Below are positions 35,922 through 48,962 of a stretch of DNA of 64,000 nucleotides, in pieces (position 1 is the first letter of the stretch; each line of letters begins with the position of its first letter). The notes below the pieces were generated by a model. That model ran no database searches, was not told where the DNA came from, and saw only the letters and a list, made by a program, of their open reading frames with translations. The position numbers and the translations under genes were made by a program. Where the stretch lies: positions 930,001-994,000 of the forward strand of contig WBVU01000018.1 in NCBI GenBank assembly GCA_009192285.1. Reading direction: 5' to 3'. This stretch comes from Morchella semilibera. Lineage: Eukaryota; Ascomycota; Pezizomycetes; Pezizales; Morchellaceae.

Positions 35922-36445
35922 TGTGGGGTGTGGTGGGAGTATGTGAGGTTGGATTTGAGTTGCGCGGGGAGCTTGTCCTGAGGAAAGGGTTGGCAGACGT
36001 TGGGCATTTGAGCCTCTTAGCTCTGGACCCCTCTAAACTCGTGTTGACAGCCCTCATCGTCATCTGGCGAAACATCGGATTTCGACTCTTTCCCGTTTTC
36101 TATTTTCCTGAGTTAGGCTCTAAAGAGATAAGCTACAAATATCTCGTCATGATTTTTCTTTATATTTTTTTGTCACAATGACCGAATGTTCCGCCAGCAC
36201 GTTCCTTAAGAACCAGTGCGCGTCCCCATCGCCTGCACCCATTGTTCAACCGTTCAACCAAGGACACCCGAGAAGGTTAACGCCACTTTTATCCCATCAC
36301 TCTGTCAATTCAAGTCAGGCATCTAATCAACCAGATTTCGGTCTGCCTGGGCTCTTTCCTCGGGAGTATACAGCGAACCGAAGTTTTTTCTCCCTTCAGC
36401 TACGCCGAATACCCAAGCCGCTATCGTTTGATAGTAAAAACAACG
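35922..36445. promoter_or_regulatory. Shared divergent promoter region, TRS23 and RPB4
   Basis: The 524 bp between the two divergent start codons hold no gene. An open frame at 36178-36456 overlaps the RPB4 start and looks like leader sequence. A bidirectional promoter is inferred from spacing only. Confidence 0.45.
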
Positions 36446-37255
36446 ATGGCGACTAACGGCGATAAAGCCCCCCCAATGACCCGTGCGAAGGAGGTGATCC
36501 ACGGTGACGAAGAGGCCGGCGCTGAACTGAAGCTCGGGGAGTTCCAGAACGTGTCCAGTCTGACACTTTCGGAGACGAAGGAGGTGCTTACAGCTGTGTT
36601 CAACCACAGAAGGGAGCAGGGGAAGTTTAAGGTGCCGGATAATGAGTATACACCCCTCATGACTCTCCCTCTCCTTGCACAAGCAAGGGAGATATACGAT
36701 GATTAGGAGGGGGCTGATGTCCGATAGCGTCGTCACCAAAACACAAGCGTATCTTGAAGTTTTTTCTCGTTTCAAGCAGCGCGAGAGTGTCCAAGCCGTA
36801 GAGCGGATCCTTGCACAGCAGACAGATCTTGTCGCCTTCGAGAAGTCCCAGCTAGGTACATCTCCCTACACCTACTCCGCGTAAGTTCTACCAGCTAAAT
36901 CACACTTTGCATAGGTACTTTATGTTGTGACTCCGCCGAGGAGGCGAAAACCCTTATTCCGAGTCTTCAGGATAAGATCTCGGATGAGGACTTGCAAGAA
37001 TTACTTAATGAGGTTTGAATAACTCGATTTTGTTCTCTTTTCACAATAAGATTTTTTAAGTAGAATTTTCAAACTAACTAGTATGTCTTTCCGTGGTAGA
37101 TTACGAAGTTGAGACAATTCGTTTTAAAAATGCCGATGGTACAGGTTCTCTTTATTCTTCTATGTCCGTTTCTGTATCTCATTCAATCGTCACTTGTTGA
37201 GTCACCCTTTTATTACACATCTAGGGGAAAAAATCGTGGGGTTTATTTCACTTAA
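36446..37255 (+). CDS. RPB4: RNA polymerase II subunit Rpb4
   Basis: Rpb4 forms the stalk with Rpb7 and acts in initiation, mRNA export and decay. The exons are 36446-36645, 36707-36855, 36915-37012 and 37100 onward, all in phase. Family landmarks are QNVSSLTLSETKEVLTAVFN, a linker, VVTKTQAYLEVFSRFKQRES, ERILAQQTDLVAFEKSQLGT, LCCDSAEEAKTLIPSL and ISDEDLQELLNEITKLRQF. The Rpb4 core is complete at that point, and the usual protein stops within a few residues. Here the frame runs on for about 45 hydrophobic residues to a TAA at 37253. The true 3' end may therefore involve another splice (a GTACAG donor lies at 37139) or an indel. The end coordinate is uncertain; the rest is secure. Confidence 0.87.
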
Positions 37256-38741
37256 TTTCGAACTTTTCTTCCTTGTCCTTTCTTTTTTTCTTACTGCAAT
37301 GCGTACTACTTTTTTGGCGAAAGAAAACTGGGAGATATAGGCCTTTTGATTTGATCGTACGCGTGGCATATAAAATACCTAAAAAGGTTATTCGACGGTT
37401 TTATTGATTCGGAGGTGATGGTGCCCGCCCCACTTCCACACATACCACGAGTAATAATGTTCTGAGCGTATGATGGGGTTAATATCTATAGAGCTTATTG
37501 CCAGTGCCGGAGGTCTTTTGTATTCGCTGCGAGGAGCTTTATAATCTAGGTAGCTACGTAATTCAGAAAAGATTCCGGTACGTAATCATATATGACCAAT
37601 CAATACATAAATATGTTATGTAGCCTACGATGTCACCCGAGTCTGTCTCGGCCCTGGCCCTCCACTACAAACAATTTATTGTTTCGAGGGTTAAAGTTTG
37701 AACTTGTCTACAGTAGATTAGGGTGTTTAGATGACTACGTTTACATCACCCAGTCGGATAAATGCGTGGGTGTACCCTTGGATTGCGGTACCGGATAACT
37801 ACGTGTATAATAATCCCCGTGGAGGATAAGATATTGCGTCTGGGGTCTGCTGGCATTTAACGACGCTTATATCTATGAGCCCTTGGTTTATATAAATACA
37901 TACATGATCTTTTTAATACTGACCGCTATCGATATATCACTACAACTCTTTCATTTACTAAAGAAATGCTAATCTTTTATGCACTTTTTCAAGCCGGGCA
38001 AACCCTAAAGACATGGTCTGATGTTTGGGACTCGGAACAAACCCCCTGACAATATCTCACTAGAGGGTGACATCCTAATTAAAACCCTGCTAAATTGAAT
38101 ATGAATCTGTGTTGTACGCTTTATTTGATGAAAGCGTTCTTATTTTATTCGTACTTGGCTAGTTTTCGGGTTGTGGAAGCCGGGCCCGTAGACTTATCAA
38201 TCATCAAGTTGCACTCGTTATTTCTATTTTAAACTAAGGGTATATCGAAAGTATAGATAAGAACTTTTTTGAACATATAATGAGTCCCTCCCCCAGCCCC
38301 CCCCTTTGGAATAATAAATCTGGGTAGAGTGTTATGACGAACCCCAACTGGAATTAATACGCGATATAAGAAAACTTTCCTAGCTTGCTGCTAGATGATT
38401 AGCTTCGTTAAGTAACCCTTAAGACCCCTCCACCTCTGCTCGAGGTCTCTAAAAAGCTTTCGGGGTGATATTATCACTACCCCTCCACGAGGATTGTGAA
38501 TGCCATTCTACGAGCATATAGACCAGTCGTCAGGATATATCCAGGGATTGGTTTTAGGAGTCTATTCTTTAGCCACTTCCGTGAGTAAACAATGGCTTCG
38601 AGACTAGTTTACTAGGTTGGTATTAGAGCTTTCTATGAGTTTAACACAATATAACCGGAATAAGACCTCCAATCACATATCAACTATATCATAACCCTTA
38701 AACTAAACACCTTCAGATTCGAGCGGTATCAACAACCCCCT
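37256..38741. other. 1.5 kb AT-rich spacer
   Basis: No supported gene or repeat. The short open frames inside have no motif. Confidence 0.5.
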
Positions 38742-39835
38742 CTAATTTTTGGCTAGTCGCTCAGGTATCAGCCCATCCTCCGGAAATCTATATCTACCAC
38801 ACCCACCAAGGGTACAGTTCAGACCACATATGCCAAAAGCGTTGCAGTAGCACGCCGCCATATCTGGACAGTGTATTGCTGGCATACCAAATATTACTTT
38901 GGCCATTCGTCAGAACTTCCACCATATTCGGGGTATGAACTAGGGAACCTACTATGCCACGAATATTCCAAGATTCTCCCACTTAACTCATCTCCTAGTT
39001 TTGTCTTCAAAAGCCATATACGATATTCCACATAGTCACTCCTTGGCCTCTCCAGTACCTTCTTTCTGGTCACCGCAAACTGTGCGCAACAGGGTGCAGC
39101 TACCTCCTCAGGTGTGGGGATGCCGGGGAAAAGTTGCCCGAAGGCTTCGGCATAGGACAATTCGAGGGACTGGCGGGAGACTGGGCGAATGGGCCTGAGG
39201 TGGACATCACAGCCTATATTCCAGGTGCAACGGAGGTTGAGATAACCCTGGGAGACAAGGTACGGGAGGCGGAGGTTGCGAATCGCTGGGACGCCATCTG
39301 CGATGGTTAGTGGATCTGAACGGAGATATATGGGCAAATAATAAGTGGTACCCAGCTCAGGGTCATCATTATGCCATTGGTAACGTTGACCATGCATAAA
39401 AACCATAAAGTCTGGTAGGTCATGATAATTGTCGATTATAAACCTATCATACCGCTTTCCACGTTAGATTGTTCTATCCGCCTACAAGACCGGACAAACA
39501 CACGTTAAATAGGTCATTGCTTCTCTTCCCTTATTGATTGGCACGGTGAGTTTTGCTGCTGGATCATTATTCACATAAATGCTTCTTCCCCAGTCTGGGA
39601 AGAACCTTTCTATCCAGGTAGTGTTGTCACGATAAATGCTTGCTACCACCAACTCCTTTCGAACTGGCGCAGCTATCCCGCCAGCGGTAATACCAGTAGT
39701 AAGGTAGGAACCATGGTAGGCCGTCCACCACAGTGCAGCCAAGAATACAGCGAGAATGAATAGTATGCTCAAGCGTCGCAGTCGAGATATTGACAGTGTA
39801 TCACAGGGCATGATTGACAGTGACAAAGGAAACAT
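38742..39835 (-). CDS. DUF3431-family type II membrane protein
   Basis: Exons 39835-39504, 39443-38953 and 38896-38742 join in phase and give 325 residues. An N-terminal anchor (SILFILAVFLAALWWTAYHG, about residues 23-42) is followed by the DUF3431 pattern: KELVVASIYRDNTTWIERFF, IYVNNDPAAKL, NKGREAMTYLTFIIDNYHDL, PDFMVFMHGQRYQWHNDD, then GYLNLRCTWNIGC, APCCAQFAVTRKKVLERPRS and the Cys-rich end CPDMAACYCNAFGICGLNC. The family is common in filamentous ascomycetes and is often treated as glycosyltransferase-like, but no reaction is established. Placement in the Golgi or ER lumen is inferred from the anchor. The start may be the first Met (39835) or the ninth (39811). Confidence 0.87.
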
Positions 39836-41102
39836 CTTTCGAACGGGCTTCGCTTTGCTTTATACCCTGGGTGTGAAAAGTTAGGGTTAACCTTAGGACG
39901 AACCTTTTCAGAACCAGAGCTAGTTAAAACAAAATCACCATGGTAACATGTCTCTATGTGTGCACAGTTACCAGTTTTTCTTTTGATACTTATATGCCTC
40001 GCGCCAGATAGAATAGGGCGCCATACATAGGTCTGGTTATGGCGGAGGATGTGTACGCAGTCACTTTAGGTCGTTTCGTCGTTCGTTGTTGCCCCTAGAA
40101 GTGGGTAACTTTGCAATAGGACTGGCGCGGGCTACTCAACTGCTGATGTTTCTTTGTTGTAGCCACTTATAGTGGAGTGTCGGGATATCTCTAGTGTTGG
40201 ATTGATAAGCGTTTCGGCGTTGGCCCAGTGATGGTGGGAAACTCTAAATAATTGGCCGTGAAACGAGTGCGAGCCTATGACACAATACCCAATCATGAAA
40301 ATACCGGGGATGGTAATTGTGTTCTTAACAATCTGGTTGCCTGTGTATGTTAGTTTCTAAGCAATATCTGGGAAGCATTACGGCACGGGGAAAAAAAAAC
40401 AGGGTGTGATCACTACTAGGACATGGAACAACGGAATTCAGTGGCGAATACTGAATTAAGCCAATATTGCAGGAAGAACACTAGCTATATCACTAACGAG
40501 TTCATACTCTTTTTTTGTACTGTAGGTATCGTCCTTCCGGGCGTTCACCTGGGTACTTCTGAATTTAGTTGACACGGGATCGAAAGCACATAATCTATAC
40601 GTCCAAGCCAAAACTTATAGACTTCTCAAAATTAAGTGATAAATAGCTGCAGCCTGTATTAATTGTTCTCAATAATTCAAACCTGAAATTAAATATATTT
40701 AATTAGGAATTTAGTCGGGGCGTACGCGTGTGTACGTAAGTAGTTTTTCTGTCCAATTTTGATATATTCCTAAATTCAGAGAAATAAACAGTTATAATAG
40801 ATGTTTCTCAGTGCTATATATCCTCTAGCGAGCCAAAGAAAACGAGCAATTGGTCTATTTAGTTCCATAGAAATACAGGATTTAGATGGCAGATAACCTC
40901 TGGAGCGTTGCTCAATATTGGACCTTAATGACCCTACAATTAATTGGCCAAGAAATATCCTTTGCTCCATAAAGTACGCCCACAAACCGAATTCCTAGCT
41001 TTGTCAATATTGTGCTTTCCATCCCAGGCATGACATTGGTAAAAATCACATTCACCCACCTCGCAACCCTCCATCACCGTTAATAATTGCCCCCTCCCAT
41101 CC

Positions 41103-41119
41103 TCACGCCCCATCACTCG
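41103..41119 (-). promoter_or_regulatory. CGAGTGAT-N5-RTGA motif copy
   Basis: Exact first half, gap GGGGC, second half GTGA. Paired with the copy 125 bp to the right. Confidence 0.5.
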
Positions 41120-41227
41120 CCCCCTCATAATTCCTTTTTTGCAACCCCACCAATCCCTTCGTTTGACCCCACACCGCCTCCCGGCCAGCTGAGATGGCAA
41201 CTCCGCCAAGCCCCAAGTTTGCTCCTG

Positions 41228-41244
41228 TCACGCACAATCACTCG
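41228..41244 (-). promoter_or_regulatory. CGAGTGAT-N5-RTGA motif copy
   Basis: Exact first half, gap TGTGC, second half GTGA. Confidence 0.5.
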
Positions 41245-42168
41245 CGCCTACCCGTCTCGCCCCGCCCCTGCGGCCCTGCCTTACCTGCGTGCAAACGCTA
41301 TCTTTCGCCCCGCCCTCGTATGGACATCCGCCAAGCCCCCCCTATCGTGCCGCGACTGAACATCACCAGGAGGTGTTTGCTCGATGTTTGCAACTCCATT
41401 CTGCTGTATCCTGTATCTAGCCAGAAGATGGCTAGGTATCTCTAGTCCAGAAGACCATAACAGCCCGCGGGCCCTCCCCCACTTCTCCAGTTCCATATGC
41501 GCGTGCAATAGTGCAATATGAGCTCACAAATACTCAAACACACACATATGTGCATACAGGCTCGAGCATGTCCTGTGTCTTGAATTAAGCTCGGAACAAG
41601 TAAGCTGGGTAATCTGAGACCTCGGCGGGCGATAGATACTTAGGTAGATGGAAATGGCACCGCTCCGCAGCTGGGGACGCGGAATTCGATCGTGGGTAAA
41701 TATTGTGCGGGGGCTTGATCGGATAATGGTCGATGGGATGTGATATACCCTTCTGTCGGGTTAGTTTCTAGAGCCCTTCCCCCCCTCTCCCCCCTTCTTT
41801 TCTTTAAGAGCAGCTAGACAGATTGATATGGTGCGCCGAAATCGGGGTGAGATAGATCAGATTAGCTCACAGGCCGCCGAGTGCCCCGAGACTGGTGTTT
41901 GACTTGCGATGGCTGAGTGGAGCTTCTCGATGTCTGAGTCGGAATTTTGGATTACTCGACAGGGTTAGTGCGCTAGCTTCGTGGGTTGCCTTGGATGCTT
42001 GATTGATTCCGGGTTTAGACTTTTCTCTCTCTTATCATCGCGAAAGAAAGTGCACTCTGTGGTCTATGCTGCTTGGGTATATGTATGGGTATGAGCATGT
42101 CTCTATTTACGGTGACACTGAAATTCCAGGTTAACTGGATCTCGCAGCAAGTAATGTGCGAGTGATAC

Positions 42169-42185
42169 GCAATGACTGGTTGTGG
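42169..42185 (+). promoter_or_regulatory. CGAGTGAT-N5-RTGA motif copy
   Basis: Exact first half, gap ACGCA, second half ATGA. Confidence 0.5.
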
Positions 42186-43126
42186 CAAGTTCCGGCCGCC
42201 TTACTAGTTACGGCTGGGCTAGATCTGGGAGGGGTATTTGTCATTACGGGGGAGGTGTTTTTGTGGTATACCGATGTGTAGGAACGGGGCTCATGTAGTG
42301 TGTGCGTGTAGCTAGCGGGATGGCAGATTGCGGAATATGGGGAGGGGGGTTTCGAAAAGGTAGTCGGTGATCACGGGGGAAATTTCGGGGTATACATTGC
42401 ATAGAATGTTATTTGAAATTAGTTCTACAGCCACGAGTACACACACACCACACACTGTGACACATATAGAGCTACATGTAGGTATTACATAGCTTATACT
42501 CTACCAGAGCCAGCATTTTCCGGGATCCCAAAGTCTCACGTCTCGCATGACTCCAATCCAGACCTCAAGATAGTACAAACTGCATCGCTGCAGCCATGAT
42601 CTAGTCTAAAACGCGCATCGCCATGAAACGCACCTATTCCTCCACTCTTCGCTCGGCACATGACACGACCCGCCCGACATTCCACCGCCCATCCGGCTTC
42701 AGCCAGCCAACCAGCCAGCCAGCCGTCCGTACAAGTTCCCTCCCGAGGCCCGAGTACTGTCTCACGGCGACGCCGGTTCGTACGTGATCCGGCGTGGCCG
42801 ACAGACCACAACACACCCAATCGATCCCGGGCCCCCTGGCATTCCATCAACGTTAACTGTCAGTTACAGCATCCCTGACGACAGCTAACTGTTAACTGTC
42901 TATTGTGCTTCTATATACAGGTTAGGGGGGGCTATCCCTGATATGGACAGTGCGGTGCTCAACCTCTATTCCGCCAGCCAGGTAGCAGAGCTTCTCTATA
43001 CCGTGGGTTAGCCATGGCTGGGTTGGGTTGGGTTGGGGAGGGAGGGAGAGAAGATCCTGTGTAATGTCATATCATTCGTGGGGTGATATGATGTCCTCTA
43101 CTTTACTTGCGGTCTGCGAGCTAGGG

Positions 43127-43147
43127 TTGGTTGGTTGGTTGGTTGGT
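43127..43147. repeat. (GGTT)n microsatellite
   Basis: About five GGTT units; a related GGGTT-rich stretch lies at 43018-43037. Confidence 0.85.
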
Positions 43148-44063
43148 CCACGCTACGGAGGCCCAATTATAAGTTCCAGTGCAGTTATAAGATAGCCAAT
43201 CAGACGGCTATAGGCCAGGGTGTGCAGGTATATAATTGCCACGAGCGTCGGCCCCCTTTAACTGTGTTCATGGGGCCGATTAATTAGTTAGAGCCCAGTC
43301 TAATTGTTAACGGTGTAAATCGTTCGCCACTGTCAATATCTGGCTTGTGCACTGCCTCAAATTGCGTGTATGTATATGCAGCTGTCATAATTCATGAATA
43401 GTAGGGGTTTGTGAAGGACGGTGCTGTACTCCACTCTAGCTGATCTATTTCCGTACGGAGCTGGTAATAAGATCGTAACGCGGCCGGAGGGCCCTGGAAA
43501 AACTTTAGAGAGAAGCTTGCTAGCCAGAGCCCCGGGGGAAAGGGGGGGGGGTGCGGTAAAAGATACCTGGAACCGCGGTAAAAGATACCCAGGGGCTAGG
43601 AGGATTCATTGTGGGGAGCGCGGCAAAAACTGCCACGCAAACGTGGACCCTGAAGGCGGAACGCGGGTGTGGGAGATTCTCTAGCTAGCCTCTAATTGAA
43701 TCCTCTAAATATATGTAGCTTTAGAGACTGTTGCGGGAAAAATAGTATATCGTGGAGTTGTTAGCTAGGTATACAATTATCGACAGAAAACTGCTGATCA
43801 TGAGGGGGGGTTGGCTGTTGGCTACTTAATTTCTAGGTAGAAGAATGAGTGTAGTAGGTAGGTAGAGCAGGTAAAGAGCTATCACCGCCGGCGCGGCGGA
43901 GTGCTGTCAGTGCCATGTCACCTTCTTCTTCCTGAAAACCTCCGTCCGTCTTGCTAACGAGATCGTCATCCTTCCATGATCCAACGACTAAAACTCACGT
44001 ACATACCTGCCAGTGCCGGACCAAGCCAATTGCGACTAACTCGCTAGAGTAGTGGGTAGAGTA

Positions 44064-44338
44064 CAGCCACTCTTCAAAAGCGTCTATAAGATGGTCAGTG
44101 CTCAATGTGGCTTGCAGAGTTGAGGTTTCAAAGAACTCAAATGTATCTATAGAATTATAGGAACTTGATAACAGAGAATAAAAACACCATGAACATCTAA
44201 TATTGATGTTAGCCACCATCAAGTACTGGTGGCTTGAGATTTTAAACATTTCAATACACAGTTTGATAACTGCACGACTTGAGCCGAACGAACATGTCAT
44301 ATTAGATCCGAACCACGAACACTTTTGGTGAGTGGCTG
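44064..44338 (-). mobile_element. MITE-like element, copy 2 (both ends present)
   Basis: A 275-bp element bounded by CAGCCACTC at the left and GAGTGGCTG at the right. The inverted ends extend about 20 bp with few mismatches (CAGCCACTC-NN-CAAAAG). A TA lies on each side (44062-44063 and 44339-44340), as in TA-targeting Tc1/mariner-type elements. It matches copy 1 at 6306-6557 in opposite orientation. It carries an internal hairpin segment (44212-44233) that copy 1 lacks. The short open frame inside (43995-44300) encodes no recognisable transposase. Superfamily assignment is inferred from the TA and end structure only. Confidence 0.78.
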
Positions 44339-44488
44339 TAGGTCAAGTACATACTCCGGTCAGGCCAATCTGCGCCAACCCACATACCCGCTTCAAGATC
44401 CGCGGTAACGCAACCTTCCTCCCAAATCTACTAGGTAGCTGATCTAGTCTACTTTTGTCTACTACTTTCTATCTACTATGCAAGCGAG

Positions 44489-44505
44489 CGAGTGATCCTA
44501 CATGA
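44489..44505 (+). promoter_or_regulatory. CGAGTGAT-N5-RTGA motif copy
   Basis: Exact first half, gap CCTAC, second half ATGA. Confidence 0.5.
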
Positions 44506-47075
44506 ACACGATATTACCACCACCACAACTACTACCATTACATCTACCCACTGCCCTGCCACTAAAAATATGACCTGTTCATTCCCACCCCGTTCGTTCG
44601 CCGACCTTGCTGGCCCCAAACCCCCCTCCCCCCCCAAAACTAATGCGGTAATTCGCCGGCATATGTAGAAGGGAGGGAAAATTACAAAAATAAAAATAAA
44701 AATAAAATATCACCCCCATACCCAGGTTCCTGGAATACGTACAAATATGCTAATCGCCGATTTAGGGTGAGTGGGCCCTTTTTTTGATTTTTTAATTTAG
44801 CGTACCCAAGGTTCTGGTTTAGGTGGAGAGTGAATGGGGGATAGTGATAATTTAATCTCCTCTAGTCTACATGGGATTACTATACCCAAGAACTGGGGGG
44901 TATCATCGAGTTGAAAGACGGACTTGTTTCTTTTCTCGTTTTGTTTCCCCATCGACATATCTCTTTTCTGACCGCTGCTGCCCCCGGGTCACACACACAC
45001 TGTCTGATCACGGAGATAGATCCTCCTCGGCGTATGGAATTGCGTTGCCGACATAAACGGTCGGTTAGATAGAGTAGTGTCGTGTGCTTGCCGCAATTGT
45101 GTGCCAAGCGCCGGTGGAACCGGTGCGGTGGGTGGGTTGACATTTTGGTTTTTGGACGGACGACAACTGCCATGGGCCGGGGCCCACCATCACCACCTCC
45201 CCCCCACCCCCACCCCCCAAATGTGTCACTCGGGGTACCATTTGAGGGATTGATAGATAGTAAGATGGGAGATAATTGATATCTACCCAACTCAAAATAG
45301 AAATTCAATTAATTGGAATAAGCAAAAAAGCAAGTTTTACATGAGTGCACCCCCATCTGCACGGCATCCCGATCCCCCCCAAGGCCGGATCACATCATTA
45401 CCACCACCACTACCGTTATCTCACCAGGTCAATCTGACCGCCATTGCCTTCGGCGTGGCACCCCACTCCGTCCCATCCCCGAGCTCGCTTCGAATCCGTC
45501 CTCCAACGTCCGTTTCTCGTAGCAGTAGCAGCGGCGGGCATTAATTACATGACAAGGATCACATTTGACCAAGCCTCCGCATGTGGTCCATTAGAACCCA
45601 CCCCGGCACTTCCACTCCGTCACTCACACCCTGCCAACCAACAGGCCTATGATGTACCTCTGCCCCGGGGCCGGCATCTACTCTACAGCCATTCCCGCAG
45701 ATCTACCTCATAAGGCTGGCTAAATCCTACCCACCCAATCCGCTGTGTGTGCCACTTTGGTTTGGGTGTAAGCCGAAACCCAACCCAGCCAACACCCGGA
45801 CTGGGGTGGTGGAGTGGGGGTGGGGGGTGGTGGTGGTGGTGGTGCCAATGATCATGATCACTATCACTTCTGGGCAGGAAGGCAGGCACGGGGCAGCATC
45901 AAGTCAAGACTTGCCACTGTCCAATCCCACTTCCACGCCTGCGCCTAAGCTTCGTCTTTGCCCCATCTTAAGTGGGGTGTATGTCCAGGGCAGGGAGGGA
46001 AGGAGTTAGGTGTTTGAACCCCCCTCACAGGCCTTGCTCGTTTGTTTCGACTTCCGTCGTCTTAGTGGCCTGTGCCCATCCATATGATCTAGTGTTTTCT
46101 GCCTACTAACCTGCCTACTAACGAGCACGGTCCCGTAGCTAGTGGAGAGAAAGTACACTAGCTACATGTAGTCGTTGGAGACAAGACATGCAGTGTCCCG
46201 CGGAGAACAAGCGCGAGGGCGAGGGCGGCGCAGTAAGATAAAGAAAAAATAAGCGTGGGGAGTATCAGGTAGAGAGGCACGGAGAAGGGGGTCGATTTCC
46301 TGTTTGGCTACATGTACTTAGCTAGTAGTAGAGGTGGATATGTGGAGATTGGGGGGGGAGTGTGAGGATACGACCGACGTGATACTCAGCCGGATTGCGA
46401 GTGAGATCCCCTCCCCCACGTACCTAAAGACGGGCACTAGCTTAATATGTAGATACATGTAGCTCCTAGCAAGCTGTCAAACTAGCAGCTACTAAGTTGT
46501 AGTAGAGTACTCGATAGTACATACATGTATGCCATTGTATAGAGTACATGCAGTTAAAATACTATAATTACATGTACATGTATGTAATTAACCTCTACCT
46601 CCACTCTCCCTCCCGGTCCTCTGATCAAAGCATTACTACGATCCATCCAATAGGTACATCTGCTCTTTCTCTACTACAGTATTCAGTATTTGCCCCCCCC
46701 CCACCCCCTGATGTTTGTGTTTCCAACATTTACTCTATTGACCACATGTACACGTGCCATCGGAGCCTTTGCCTCCCATTGGTTAAACCTGATGGAACCC
46801 GATTACTAACTGCTGCGGGCCCGCCGCCCTGCCTATCTCATGACCAGAACAGCTAGTGGGTCCTCGGGACTGCAGAAAATAGAAAAGACGCATCTATGAG
46901 GTAGATATATCGGCCCGGGATGAGATCGCATATATGCCCTACCATGCAAGCAAGCAAGCAAGCACTGTGGCGGGTGGGAGGGGGAGATGGACACCTTACA
47001 AAGCGACCCGAATGAACGAATAAGTGATGCAGTAGAACGGGACACATCAAGCTGTTTCTTCCACTTGCATGGCCC

Positions 47076-47103
47076 GCGGCGGCGGCGGTGGTGGTGGTGG
47101 TGG
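47076..47103. repeat. GGC/GGT trinucleotide repeat
   Basis: GGC units pass into GGT units. Intergenic. Confidence 0.85.
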
Positions 47104-48609
47104 TCGGCGACTAGATAGCTGCGAGTATGTATGTATTTGTCTCTGTCTGTCGGGAGGAATGAAGGAAAGGGGTAGCAGGAGCAGGAGAAGGAGCAGGAGT
47201 AGGAGTAGGAGCAGCAGGAGAAGGCATGAAACGTCAATTGGTCAGTACCGTAGAGGAGTGAGTGGGTAAGTAAGAAGTTGAGTGAGAATTGGGCCTGCAT
47301 GGCAACCATGCACCGATCGACAAAGGGTCATTTTTATTTTTTATTTTTTTTGCCTTCGCTACCAACTTCTGGTGCAGTGGTGACACTCTACTCCAAGAAT
47401 AACTGGCAAAGACAGAGAGAGACTCGAGAGTAGGTAGGAGAGCGGTGGTGACTTGCGTGCATGGATGGTGGTGGTGGAGGTGCTGTCCAACTATGTACCT
47501 ACTCTACATGTACCCAAGTACATGTATCTACTCTAATTGCTCCCCCGTCTGGCAGATAGATAGCATCAGTGTTATCGTAGAACTACAGTAGGTTATATCT
47601 ACATATTATACAAAACCCAACAAAATTCACCTCGGGCCTCCCTCCCCCTCCAATCGGTACTTGTCGACTCGGACGGCTCATCTGCCTTCCTGCCTTAATT
47701 CTGTCTGCCTGCACATGACAGGGCCCTCGGGGACGACAATTGGCTGGTGGTGGTGGCTTGCTTCTGTACGTATCTAAGTTGAAGGTATATACCGGGGACA
47801 CAGGAAATCAATGCCCATAGAACATCGCGAGAAGTCCGGTCCCGAGATCGATGCCTCTCCAATAGCCGGTTGTTTTAGTCGGTGGAGATATAACTTAAGT
47901 GGCCTGTGCTCTTTTGAAGTTCTTGTCTGACTACCTAGTAGTACTACTAACTTGGATTTGGTGTTCCCGTAAAAATAAATTATAAGCTAACTTGTAATTT
48001 TTTTTTTTTTTTTTTATCATTTGCTCTTTTTTTTTTTAACCTTTGAAAGTGCGGCGCACGTCCCCTCGAACTGGATTGAGCTAAACTGACTGACTGTTTT
48101 GTGTCACTCTGTCTCTGTCTCTGTCTTGTCTCGCCTTCTGTCTGTCTCGGTCTCTCTCTGTGTCGTTCTTCTTTCCGCTGTTTTGTTTTGACGGGAGTCA
48201 GACAGCCAATCCAAGCCCAGAGTTTTTTGGGAAAACAGCTCCCCAAGGTGCAAATACGCAAGCCCGGGGCTTTTTACCTGGCCGGCCGGATGGCACTTCT
48301 AACGTCTAACAGCCAGCCAGCCATGCCATACTCGCTTGGTTAGGTTTAGGTTGGGTTTCTTCTTTTTTTTTGTTTGGGGGAGAGGGGGGGGAGTGCGGCG
48401 ATCTACCGCGTCTGTCTACTCTAGGTACAATACGTACTCGGAACCTGCGAGCCTAAATAACCACCGCCATACATAACATGGACCTACCTATACGGCCCCC
48501 ATACCTAACTGCCCTTCTCCTCGTGGTTTAGCGAGCGAGCCAATCAATCCCCCGTTGCCGGTCTGTCTGCAATCTTGGATGTAGATCGGGGTCGGTACGT
48601 AGGTACATT

Positions 48610-48636
48610 ACTTTTTTTTTTTTTTTTTTTTTTTTT
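48610..48636. repeat. T homopolymer, about 26 nt
   Basis: One of several long T-runs between 47.9 and 49.3 kb. Run length may be unreliable in the assembly. Confidence 0.85.
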
Positions 48637-48924
48637 CGGTATACAATGATGCGTGTGCCTCAATTGACAATCCCGAGTGAGAATGATCGTGATCAATATG
48701 CCCCCCCCGCCAATATACTCTAATGCGTGTATGTGTGTTGTATATGCGTGTGTGTGTGTGTATGGGTTTATGATATGGATATGGGTGCAGAAAGCACTTG
48801 AGGATCGGAGCATGTCATCTCATATCACATCTGACTCCTGTCGATCTCCCAATCCCACTACTCCGGGAGTACTGCGAGTGGAGTCGCGAGTCGTGTGTCT
48901 GGTTCTATCTAGTTTACAGACGGG

Positions 48925-48925
48925 C

Positions 48926-48962
<37 letters not shown>
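48925..48962. repeat. (GACA)n microsatellite
   Basis: About nine perfect GACA units. A shorter inverted counterpart rich in CTGT lies just to the right, near 48984-48999. Confidence 0.92.

Noticed and set aside
36178-36456. 92-codon frame overlapping the RPB4 start
   Set aside because: It ends just inside RPB4 and covers the divergent promoter. At most it is an upstream frame in the RPB4 leader.
43995-44300. 101-codon frame inside MITE copy 2 as a transposase remnant
   Set aside because: No DDE or DNA-binding motif is visible, and the homologous stretch in copy 1 is not open in the same frame.
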